This document shows positions 1 to 6,198 of a stretch of DNA of 15,225 nucleotides, one piece after another (position 1 is the stretch's first letter; each line of letters opens with the position of its first letter). Made by a program: the position numbers and the translations under genes. The notes beneath the pieces are model-generated. The model was given only the letters and a program-made list of their open reading frames with translations, was not told the origin of the DNA and made no database searches. Source of the stretch: Caldiserica bacterium UBA646 (GTDB lineage: Bacteria; Caldisericota; Caldisericia; Caldisericales; Caldisericaceae); NCBI GenBank assembly GCA_002299965.1, contig DBOM01000001.1:1-15225 (forward strand), written 5' to 3'.

Positions 1-1448
1 CTGCCGTCTTTGCGTTTCCTTACTGATTCTTTTTTAGGTTTTTTACCCTTCATTCCTTCCGAAAAGAAAAACTCGCCCTCACTACTCAACGATTCAGGTA
101 CGACTAATTCTATAAGTCCTTTATCAACTGCTTCATCGTTTAACCATTGAAATAATGTCGTAAAACCTTTATTAATAGCAACGATTTTGTTATCAGTATC
201 CAGTTGTGCAATAGCCAGCGCGCTATTCTCAAACAGTTCCTGAAAATATTTTTTCTGGACAAGAAGTTCTTTTTCGAGCTGTTTACGCTTAACAATGTCT
301 TGCTTCAGTTGTTCGTTAGTATCTTCCAATTGTTTGGTTCGTTTCTTTATCATATCTTCAAGAAACTTCTGGTACTCTTCTACATCGTCTTTTAACTGTT
401 CATACTCGGTAATATCATTCAGCGTAAACATAACTCCAATCACTTCACCTAATCTATTTGCAACCGGAACTGTAGTAAGATTAATGAGCTTTTTAGGCTC
501 TATATAATCAATTTGTACATTAATTACCTGGTTGGGATCAGCTTTGATTTGTTTTAGCAGCATTTGGAATTGTTCTTGGTCCGCCAATTTGCAACTACCG
601 GAACAAAAATATTTTGAAACATCCTTGCGAAGAATAGAATCGGATTGAACATTCATCAGTTTTTCAGCAACAGAGTTAATATGAACAATCTTACCGTTAA
701 GGTTAACAGCAATAACACCATCTGAGATACTGTTTAATGCTAAATATGGCAGAGATTCTCGGTATTTCCCTATAGAATACCACTGAATTATTGCAAATAT
801 TAAAATAGGAATATATCCAAATGGATAGACCTCAAAGCCAACAGCAGGCAAAACATCTACCAGAGCAACACAAGCCACTAAATAACTGAATAAAAACAGT
901 TTCTTTTGAGTTTTGCTGATCAAAACGGATTTGCTTGCTCGAACATAATAATATAAAAGCACCAATAAAAAAAGAGCAAAAACAACCAAAAAGTAAGACC
1001 CAAGATGGGCATACTGAATAGAATATCCCCAGAAATGTTTCCTCACGCCAATAAACATTAAATCTGTCGTATTTACTATAAAATAAAAAAGAAGCATTAT
1101 AATATAATTTGCCAAAACCAGCCACTTTTTCTTTTTTAATAAGTTAAAAAACGACAAAATTAGCAAGTAAGCACCAGGAGGAATCAGAACTAAGCCCAAA
1201 AAAGTATAGCGTTTATAAAAAAATAGGGCAAGCTCTGGATTTTGAGTCACACGCAATACAAATGTTCCGGAAACCCATATAAAAATACTCAAAATAACAA
1301 TAGAGAAAGAGATATTCATCTTGCTCTTTACACCCAGAAATAAAGAAACTATCCCAAATATGAACAAAATAACGGCAGTAAACATTATGGAAATGGCGTG
1401 CGGATTAAAATAATAATTCGAACTAGCAAATATTTGATCTATTCCCAT
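1..1448 (-). CDS. 7TM-PAS-PAS membrane sensor protein (C-terminus outside window)
   Basis: An uninterrupted frame begins at ATG 1448, with AAGGG 7-8 bases upstream, and runs off the left edge after 482 codons. The first ~225 residues contain seven hydrophobic segments (about 18-40, 46-65, 82-101, 109-125, 151-169, 184-203, 208-224). The IPPGAYLL, LPAVG and YPFGYIP stretches resemble the N-terminal 7TM region of histidine kinases. A PAS domain follows at about 233-348 (SISDGVIAVNLNGKIVHIN, ending NDITEYEQL), then a charged coiled-coil linker (~350-400, KKRTKQLEDTNEQL). A second PAS starts at ~403 (FQELFENSALAIAQLD). PAS1 carries a C-x3-C (C282, C286). The output domain lies beyond the edge, so histidine kinase, GGDEF or another output cannot be decided. 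It is separated from cysK by 324 bases and probably transcribed separately. Confidence 0.85.
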   Translation of the reverse strand, partial: MGIDQIFASSNYYFNPHAISIMFTAVILFIFGIVSLFLGVKSKMNISFSIVILSIFIWVSGTFVLRVTQNPELALFFYKRYTFLGLVLIPPGAYLLILSFFNLLKKKKWLVLANYIIMLLFYFIVNTTDLMFIGVRKHFWGYSIQYAHLGSYFLVVFALFLLVLLYYYVRASKSVLISKTQKKLFLFSYLVACVALVDVLPAVGFEVYPFGYIPILIFAIIQWYSIGKYRESLPYLALNSISDGVIAVNLNGKIVHINSVAEKLMNVQSDSILRKDVSKYFCSGSCKLADQEQFQMLLKQIKADPNQVINVQIDYIEPKKLINLTTVPVANRLGEVIGVMFTLNDITEYEQLKDDVEEYQKFLEDMIKKRTKQLEDTNEQLKQDIVKRKQLEKELLVQKKYFQELFENSALAIAQLDTDNKIVAINKGFTTLFQWLNDEAVDKGLIELVVPESLSSEGEFFFSEGMKGKKPKKESVRKRKDG

Positions 1449-1772
1449 GTATTACCCTTGCCTTTTCACTATTTTTCTAACCATTCTATTTATTTTCTTC
1501 TCTTTGCCGTCTTAATAATCCAGCAATCTAAATTATATTAACTTACATTTTAACAAAGAAAATTCAAAATAGCAAATAATTAAATTCTTATAATACCCGT
1601 AAAATCTTTAAGAATAGCACATCTATCCACGATGCAGTTAATACAAATTTATCCCTTTAAACTAATACCCCTCTTATAGCGCTTTTCATTTAACTTAAAA
1701 TTTTACTTTCTGTTTACAGTGATTTGTCAGAAGTCGAACTTCTTAAACTGTATAAATACCGTTCAAAAAAAG
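1449..1772. other. Intergenic gap between cysK and the sensor gene
   Basis: This is AT-rich sequence with no convincing gene on either strand. A TATAAT-like -10 for the sensor gene may lie at 1532-1537 (minus strand), but no good -35 stands at the right distance. A small perfect hairpin (6-bp arms, 3-base loop) at 1729-1743 lies about 30 bases past the cysK stop. It has no T-run, so it is only a weak candidate for a cysK terminator. Confidence 0.4.
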
Positions 1773-2657
1773 TTAAAATAATCCCTCAGAGAAATATCGT
1801 TCGCCTCGGTCCGGTGCAATTGTCACAACTCGTTTAAGATTATATCTTTTCAAAATTATTTTTGCAGCCAAAACATTTGCGCCAGTTGATAGGCCTGCAA
1901 AAATTCCTTCTTCACTAGCAAGCCTCCGCGCCTCTTCTCTTGCATCTTCCTGATCAACTGTGACAATTTCATCTAGTATGCTTCTATCAAGTAAGTCAGG
2001 TATAAAACCAGCACCAATCCCTTCTATTATATGATGGTGTGGCTTTCCTCCGGAAAGGACAGCCGATTGCACAGGTTCTACTGCAACGACCTTAATATTT
2101 TTATTAAATTTTTTCAATACTCTCCCCACCCCAGTAATTGTTCCACCAGTGCCCACTCCTGCAACAAATGCATCTAAGCTATAACTCATCTGCTTGAGTA
2201 TTTCTGGAGCAGTAGTCATCTCGTGTGCCAGGGCATTAGCTGGATTTTTAAACTGATCTAGCATTAAAACCCCTTCTTCAGCAAGCTTATTTGCTTTTTC
2301 TATTGCACCCTTCATCCCTTCTGATTTTTCGGTCAAGAAAAGTTTTGCCCCCAGCGCTCTCATAATTTTTTGCCGTTCAATGCTCATTGAATCCGGCATC
2401 GTCAAAATAACATTTAAATTATAAAATCTTCCGACAAATGCCAGTCCAATACCTGTATTCCCGGAAGTGGGTTCAACAATTGTGCTACCTGCCTTTATAA
2501 GATTTTTCTGCAAGACATCACGGATCATAAAAAATGCAATTCTATCTTTTACACTGCCCATTGGATTTAAAAACTCGAGTTTCAAAAATACTCCCGGGTC
2601 TTTTTTAAGCTGAATTATCGGAGTATTCCCGATACTATCCAATATGGTTTTACCCAT
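1773..2657 (-). CDS. cysK: Cysteine synthase (O-acetylserine sulfhydrylase), PLP-dependent
   Basis: This cytosolic enzyme makes cysteine from O-acetylserine and sulfide. The protein has 294 residues, slightly shorter than the usual 300-310. Family landmarks are in order: SIGNTP at 8-13, the PLP lysine K37 in the SVKDR motif, the substrate loop TSGNTG (64-69), the phosphate-binding loop GVGTGGTITG (167-176), and PDRGERYFS near the C-terminus. The start ATG at 2657 lies inside the end of cysE (8-base overlap). Its Shine-Dalgarno AGGAGGGG is made from the last Gly codons of cysE, which indicates translational coupling. CysM (using O-phosphoserine or a carrier-protein thiocarboxylate) is a less likely alternative. 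The neighbouring serine acetyltransferase argues for CysK, whereas the sulfur carrier upstream leaves the sulfur source open. Confidence 0.94.
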   Translation of the reverse strand: MGKTILDSIGNTPIIQLKKDPGVFLKLEFLNPMGSVKDRIAFFMIRDVLQKNLIKAGSTIVEPTSGNTGIGLAFVGRFYNLNVILTMPDSMSIERQKIMRALGAKLFLTEKSEGMKGAIEKANKLAEEGVLMLDQFKNPANALAHEMTTAPEILKQMSYSLDAFVAGVGTGGTITGVGRVLKKFNKNIKVVAVEPVQSAVLSGGKPHHHIIEGIGAGFIPDLLDRSILDEIVTVDQEDAREEARRLASEEGIFAGLSTGANVLAAKIILKRYNLKRVVTIAPDRGERYFSEGLF

Positions 2658-3195
2658 TTCCCCCTCCTATTTTTACGATCCTTGCAGGAATTCCTGCTAC
2701 TGTTGCAAAGGGTGGCACATTCGATAATACCACACTATGTGCCCCAATTACGGCATGGTCTCCTACTTTTATATCACCTAAAATAGATGCGTGATTCCCT
2801 ACAAATACGTTTCTTCCCACGGTTGGATGTCTTTTACCTTTTTCTATTTTTTTAGAACCAAGTGTTACCCCGTGGTAAAGAATTGTTCCTTTTCCAACAA
2901 AAGCCGTTGAACCAATCACTACGCCCATGCCATGATCTATTATAATACCTGACTCAATTTTGGCCGCTGGATGAATATCCATTATGTACTTCCGTTTTGC
3001 CCGGTAATAAAGATACATTGCGATAAATTTGTGCCCTTTTTCGTATAGACTGTGATATATTCGGTAATATACTAACCCTCGAAATGATGTAGAAAAAAGA
3101 ATAACTTCACGTTTCGATCTTACGGAAAAATCGTTTTGCATGAACATTTCCAAATCTGCTCTTATTGCGGAAAGTAGTTCTCTTACAACATGCAT
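2650..3195 (-). CDS. cysE: Serine O-acetyltransferase, short form
   Basis: It acetylates serine with acetyl-CoA to give O-acetylserine for CysK. The N-terminal helical part is followed by a left-handed beta-helix of hexapeptide repeats, with IDHGMGVVIG, the catalytic-type LYHGVTLG, GKRHPT and the closing GIPARIVKIGG. ATG 3195 (181 aa) is preferred. GGAAGGTGAT stands 6-8 bases before it, whereas the in-frame GTG at 3204 directly abuts the GGAAG and the frame has a stop 12-15 bases further up. The protein ends right after the beta-helix (GGGNG). The longer C-terminal tail of E. coli and Bacillus enzymes, whose last residues dock into CysK in the cysteine synthase complex, is missing because the cysK ribosome site occupies that position. 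A short overlapping reading frame begins upstream at 3229 (see separate entry). Confidence 0.92.
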   Translation of the reverse strand: MHVVRELLSAIRADLEMFMQNDFSVRSKREVILFSTSFRGLVYYRIYHSLYEKGHKFIAMYLYYRAKRKYIMDIHPAAKIESGIIIDHGMGVVIGSTAFVGKGTILYHGVTLGSKKIEKGKRHPTVGRNVFVGNHASILGDIKVGDHAVIGAHSVVLSNVPPFATVAGIPARIVKIGGGNG

Positions 3196-3229
3196 ATGTA
3201 TCACCTTCCATTGCTTCTATCTTTGTCAT
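3107..3229 (-). other. Possible 40-codon upstream ORF overlapping the cysE start
   Basis: ATG 3229 follows the best Shine-Dalgarno in this area (AAAAGGAGGTGG, 3237-3248), better than the one at cysE itself. The frame is open for 40 codons, overlaps the cysE start in another frame, and contains two adjacent Cys codons (TGT TGT, 3185-3190) about 13 codons in. It could be a leader peptide that couples cysE translation to cysteine supply, or the original cysE start now separated by an indel. There is no recognisable homology, and it may not be translated. Confidence 0.3.
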
Positions 3230-3253
3230 ATATATGCCACCTCCTTTTAATTA

Positions 3254-3275
3254 ATTCTTTTTTTATCAAAAGAAT
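3254..3275. repeat. 8-bp inverted repeat upstream of cysE
   Basis: A perfect inverted repeat with arms ATTCTTTT and AAAAGAAT and a 6-base centre lies just upstream of the strong Shine-Dalgarno before cysE. It could be an operator or a weak hairpin in the 127-base gap between the carrier gene and cysE. A TTGACT -35-like box occurs at 3311-3316 with a poor -10, so a separate cysE promoter is possible but unproven. No T-box or S-box consensus is visible. Confidence 0.35.
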
Positions 3276-3331
3276 AACGTTTCTTCTCTAATCTCTGTAA
3301 GGAGCAGAATAGTCAAATATAAATATCTAAA

Positions 3332-3556
3332 CTATCCCCCTCCAACGGGAGAAAAGATATGCACTGTATCGCCATCTTTAACCTCGTCAGTCATCCAGCT
3401 TCTCCTAGTATTTACTAATACCATCATGTAATTTATTTCCTTAATCCCCAACTTCTCTATAATTGTCTTTACAGTTGCATTTTCCGGAAGCGTAATATAG
3501 CTTTCCTCGGGGCCATACTTTAAAAAATCACCATATAATTTAACTTTTACTCTCAT
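3332..3556 (-). CDS. MoaD/ThiS-like ubiquitin-fold sulfur carrier protein
   Basis: This 74-residue protein has a beta-grasp pattern: N-terminal strands VKVKLYG, a central helix TVKTIIEKLGI, then VLVNTRR, DGDTVHIFSPV and a C-terminal GGG. In this family the terminal Gly is adenylated by a ThiF/MoeB-type enzyme and converted to a thiocarboxylate that donates sulfur. The FSPVGGG ending is most like MoaD (FPPVxGG); ThiS or CysO roles are possible. No activating enzyme, JAMM protease or molybdopterin gene is in the window. It sits 37 bases after the IscU-DUF59 fusion and before cysE-cysK, so sulfur could come from the neighbouring desulfurase and go to cysteine, thiamine thiazole or molybdopterin. 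No Shine-Dalgarno is visible before ATG 3556, unlike nearly every other gene here, which suggests low or coupled translation. Confidence 0.85.
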   Translation of the reverse strand: MRVKVKLYGDFLKYGPEESYITLPENATVKTIIEKLGIKEINYMMVLVNTRRSWMTDEVKDGDTVHIFSPVGGG

Positions 3557-3593
3557 TTTTTAAACATTCAAAACAATTTTATAGTACACTATT

Positions 3594-4229
3594 TTAACCT
3601 TCAAAAATTACTTTTACTGCCGTAACATCCCACAAATGCTCCAATCTTTCCAAAATTTCTTCCTCTATATTTTTTGCAAACTGATGTTCTTTAGGCAAAT
3701 CGAGAATTACTGTCACAATACCATCTTTAATGTGAATAGTTTTTATTAGGCCCGACCGAACAACATCAATACCCGTCAACGGATCGACAACATGTGATAA
3801 TTTCGACATAACAATTTCCTTTGTCGTTGGTTTTTTTTCCTTTACGAGCCCCGTTTTCTCCATGTAAATTTCTACTGCAGAATGCAGTGCATCTGCAGCA
3901 AGCACCGAGCAATGAATCTTTACAGTTGGTAACCCTCCTAATGCCTTAACAGCATCTTTCCAGGTAATTTTTGCTGCTTCCTCAATTTTTTTGCCTTTTA
4001 CAATATCTGTTAGTATCGATCCAGTCGCTATGTTAGATGCGCAACCAAATGACTGAAATTTAATATCTTCTATTACATGGGTCTCTGGATCAACTTTTAG
4101 ATAGAGAGTGAGCATATCCCCGCACGCCGGACTTCCCTCTGTTACTTTTACATCCGCATTCTTAATCTCTCCAACATTATGCGGATGTTTAAAATGCTCA
4201 ATTACTAATTTTGTATACGGAACTGGCAC
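3594..4229 (-). CDS. iscU: IscU-type Fe-S scaffold fused to a DUF59 (MIP18-like) domain
   Basis: Residues 1-~125 are an IscU/NifU-N scaffold with all classical residues: C36 and D38 in GSPACGD, C63 in FGCAS, and H106-C107 in KIHCSVLA. After a Lys-rich linker (~128-137), residues ~138-211 match DUF59 (VVDPLTGIDVVRSGLIKTIHI, then a beta-alpha-beta end). The T-x-PGCP motif of that family is replaced by LPKEHQF, so the DUF59 Cys is absent. It probably assembles Fe-S clusters on sulfur from the desulfurase just upstream, with the fused domain aiding transfer or partner binding. It starts at a GTG whose G is the last base of the desulfurase TAG stop (1-base overlap), with GGGAGG about 10 bases upstream. 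The usual length of IscU alone is about 125-150 residues. Confidence 0.93.
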   Translation of the reverse strand: MPVPYTKLVIEHFKHPHNVGEIKNADVKVTEGSPACGDMLTLYLKVDPETHVIEDIKFQSFGCASNIATGSILTDIVKGKKIEEAAKITWKDAVKALGGLPTVKIHCSVLAADALHSAVEIYMEKTGLVKEKKPTTKEIVMSKLSHVVDPLTGIDVVRSGLIKTIHIKDGIVTVILDLPKEHQFAKNIEEEILERLEHLWDVTAVKVIFEG

Positions 4230-5395
4230 TATTCTTCATCCTCCCTTCCTAACGGGCTAAGTTTCCTCAGGTCGCTAACTACTTCTCCTGTTTTCTGAAT
4301 AGTATAATCGATCTCTTCTTCCGTATTATACTTTGACAGAGAAAACCGAATTGACCCATGAGCTTGTTCATGGTTCTTCCCCATTGCCAAAAGTATGTAA
4401 CTGGCCTGTAAATTTTTACTATAACAAGCAGACCCTGTTATCACAGCGATCCCTTCAAAATCTAAGCGAAGAGAAATAGCCTCGCCTTCAATGTATTTAA
4501 AAGTCAAATTAGCAATATGTGGCAGGGAATGCTCTTTCGATCCGTTATACTCCACATGCTTAATGGTCGTTTCTATTCCTCTAATCAAACGTTTTTTAAG
4601 TAATAGAATTCTATCAACATCTTCCTTGCTAAATATCTCTGCTGCTTTTTTAGCACCGATAATCGCAGGTGTGTTCTCTGTCCCGGGCCGTAAATTAAAT
4701 TCATTAAATCCGCCATCCAACACTTTTTTAATCTTTGTTCCTTTCTTAACGAACAGTATTCCAATGCCCTTTGGACCGTAAAATTTATGAGGCGACAATG
4801 TAATAAGATCTATCCCCCAATTATACGCATCTATTGGTAAATATGGCCAGGCAATTGCAGCATCTGTGTGAAATAATATTCCCTTTTCTTTTGATAGTTT
4901 TGCAATTTCCCGGATATCCTGGACTGTCCCTGTCTCATGGTTCCCATACTGGACTGAGATTAACGCTGTCTCCTTCTTTATGCAACGCGTTAGTACATCC
5001 ATGTCGACAATACCATTCTCATTCACTGGAAGATATGATACCTCAAAACCTTCTTCTTCCAGCCGCCTAAACGAATTGAGAACAGAATTATGCTCTACCT
5101 GTGTTGTTATGAGGTGCTTCCCTTTGTCCATATTCGCATAGGCAACTCCTTTTACTGCAAGGTTATTTGCTTCAGTTCCACCTGATGTAAATATAATTTC
5201 TTCGGGATGCTTTCCTCCTATTCGTTCAACAAAAGATGCTCTTGCCTCATCAACTGCATCCTTTACCTCAAGCCCGTAGGTATGAGTAAACTGAGAAGAA
5301 GGTACAGCGTATTTTTCCAGAAAAAACGGAATCATCGCGTCGATTACCCGTTTATCCATTTTTGTAGAAGCTGCGTTATCTAAATAAACTCTCAT
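4229..5395 (-). CDS. iscS: Cysteine desulfurase, divergent IscS/NifS paralog
   Basis: A 388-residue PLP enzyme that strips sulfur from cysteine as a persulfide. It shows LDNAAST at the N-terminus, SGGTEANN (71-78), H102 over the cofactor, the PLP lysine K204 in SPHKFYGPKG, and the catalytic C324 in GSACYS. Several positions differ from ordinary IscS. The Gln after the PLP-binding Asp (D-A-x-Q) is I181, in DAAIAWPY. NNETGT is NHETGT. GGGQERGxRSGT is GGFNEFNLRPGT. The plain enzyme encoded at 6547-7719 keeps all of these. ATG 5395 is 10 bases after the DUF59 stop and has a modest AGG-type ribosome site. It is coupled to the downstream IscU fusion, its probable acceptor. Confidence 0.93.
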   Translation of the reverse strand: MRVYLDNAASTKMDKRVIDAMIPFFLEKYAVPSSQFTHTYGLEVKDAVDEARASFVERIGGKHPEEIIFTSGGTEANNLAVKGVAYANMDKGKHLITTQVEHNSVLNSFRRLEEEGFEVSYLPVNENGIVDMDVLTRCIKKETALISVQYGNHETGTVQDIREIAKLSKEKGILFHTDAAIAWPYLPIDAYNWGIDLITLSPHKFYGPKGIGILFVKKGTKIKKVLDGGFNEFNLRPGTENTPAIIGAKKAAEIFSKEDVDRILLLKKRLIRGIETTIKHVEYNGSKEHSLPHIANLTFKYIEGEAISLRLDFEGIAVITGSACYSKNLQASYILLAMGKNHEQAHGSIRFSLSKYNTEEEIDYTIQKTGEVVSDLRKLSPLGREDEE

Positions 5396-5405
5396 AATTA
5401 CCTGC

Positions 5406-5711
5406 CTATTCGTACCCTAAGTTTTTCTTTGCATCACTGCTCATCAAATCAGGACTCCATGGCGGATCATATGTAAGCTCCACTTTAACTTCCTTTACCC
5501 CTTCAAGCTCTTGAATAACCATTTCTACATCCCTCATTATAAAAGACGCCATTGGACACCCGGGAGCCGTAAGTGTCATTTTAACAAACACAGTTCCATT
5601 ATCTTCGTCTACTTTAATATCATAAATTAAACCCAAGTCCACAACACTTACAGGTATTTCCGGATCATACACATTTTTTAATGCCTCAATAATTTCTTGC
5701 TTTTTTACCAT
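5406..5711 (-). CDS. Stand-alone DUF59/MIP18 family protein (SufT/Paa-D type Fe-S maturation factor)
   Basis: This 101-residue protein matches DUF59: a helix EIIEALKNVYDPEIPVSVVD, the LGLIYDI strand, MTLTAPGCPM with the conserved C52, and a closing VKVELTYDPPWSPDLMS. Members act in Fe-S cluster carriage or maturation (SufT, MIP18/Cia2) or in phenylacetyl-CoA oxygenase assembly (PaaD). Placement just before a desulfurase and scaffold points to the Fe-S role. ATG 5711 has an AAGGAGG site upstream and overlaps the end of the preceding frameshifted mini-PAS frame by 7 bases. It retains the Cys that the fused DUF59 domain of the neighbouring scaffold has lost. Confidence 0.92.
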   Translation of the reverse strand: MVKKQEIIEALKNVYDPEIPVSVVDLGLIYDIKVDEDNGTVFVKMTLTAPGCPMASFIMRDVEMVIQELEGVKEVKVELTYDPPWSPDLMSSDAKKNLGYE

Positions 5712-5981
5712 ATTAGCCTCCTTGCTCCTCTGAATAAATTCTTTTTTTCATTCCAAAGATTTCTCATCTCAATTACACCACGTGCAATCTCCAACGTACC
5801 CAAATATTTTCCTTCTCCATTTCTCACTGCATGATATTTAATATATACAAATCTACCATCTATTTCAAGCCGGAAATCTGCGTAATCTCTTTTGCTGCTC
5901 TTAAAATCAGAAAGTATCTTTTCAACAATATAAACACTCTTTGGAGGATGACAATTCCTTGCCTTCTAAAAACTCACTCAT
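5705..5981 (-). pseudogene. Frameshifted mini-PAS (DUF438-type NCHPPKSV) protein
   Basis: An AAAGGAGG site precedes ATG 5981 with correct spacing, but the frame (MSEFLEGKEL) stops after 19 codons. Shifting by one base after codon 7 opens a frame to TAA 5705-5707. It encodes RNCHPPKSVYIVEKIL, then DFRLEIDGRFVYIKYHAVR and GKYLGTLEIARGVIEMRNL. That is the distinctive C-terminal PAS part of DUF438 proteins. Removing one A from the GGCAAGG near 5961-5967 gives MSEFLEGRNCHPPK and a 91-residue protein exactly filling the span (277 bases = 92 codons + 1). The extra base may be a real inactivating mutation or a sequencing/assembly error. Downstream conservation, lack of other stops and the overlap with the DUF59 start suggest a recently functional head gene of the operon. 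Confidence 0.72.
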
Positions 5982-6006
5982 TTTGCCTCCTTTATTTTTT
6001 AGATAA

Positions 6007-6034
6007 ATTATAACTATAAAAATAATATTTTCAA
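6007..6034 (-). promoter_or_regulatory. Sigma-70-type promoter of the mini-PAS/DUF59/iscS/iscU operon
   Basis: On the minus strand, -35 TTGAAA (6029-6034) and -10 TATAAT (6007-6012) are separated by 16 bases. The start of transcription would be near 6000, just ahead of the AAAGGAGG site of ATG 5981. Most of the element is identical to the one before the first desulfurase gene. The spacer holds a near-palindrome (AAAATA-T-TATTTT) that a repressor could bind. Confidence 0.65.
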
Positions 6035-6035
6035 G
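6010..6035 (-). repeat. 26-bp direct repeat, copy 1
   Basis: This is a perfect copy of 7756-7781 in the same orientation, covering the -35, the spacer and the edge of the -10 of the promoter here. The flanking sequences differ, so the identity stops sharply at the promoter. Confidence 0.9.
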
Positions 6036-6198
6036 TTATTTATTGCAAAAGGGGAAAAATATGCTTTAACGCCTCATTTTATGCAGAAAGTTCGTTAGAT
6101 AAATTGAATTGATACAAATATAATAATTTAAATTTTTGAATATTTTAGAAGCTATAATATAAAACATATCACACAACTTGTAATATTTTATTTAACGA

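Noticed and set aside
832..1125. 97-codon minus-strand frame
   Set aside because: It is a shadow of the 7TM region of the sensor gene, which is open through the whole stretch in another frame.
1729..1743. Terminator after cysK
   Set aside because: The 6-bp hairpin is not followed by a T-run on the minus strand; too weak to call.
3205..3331. T-box or SAM riboswitch before cysE
   Set aside because: No T-box antiterminator sequence or S-box core is present; only an 8-bp inverted repeat and an upstream ORF are seen.
5831..6013. 60-codon plus-strand frame
   Set aside because: It lies antisense to the mini-PAS frame and operon promoter, without a ribosome site or recognisable product.
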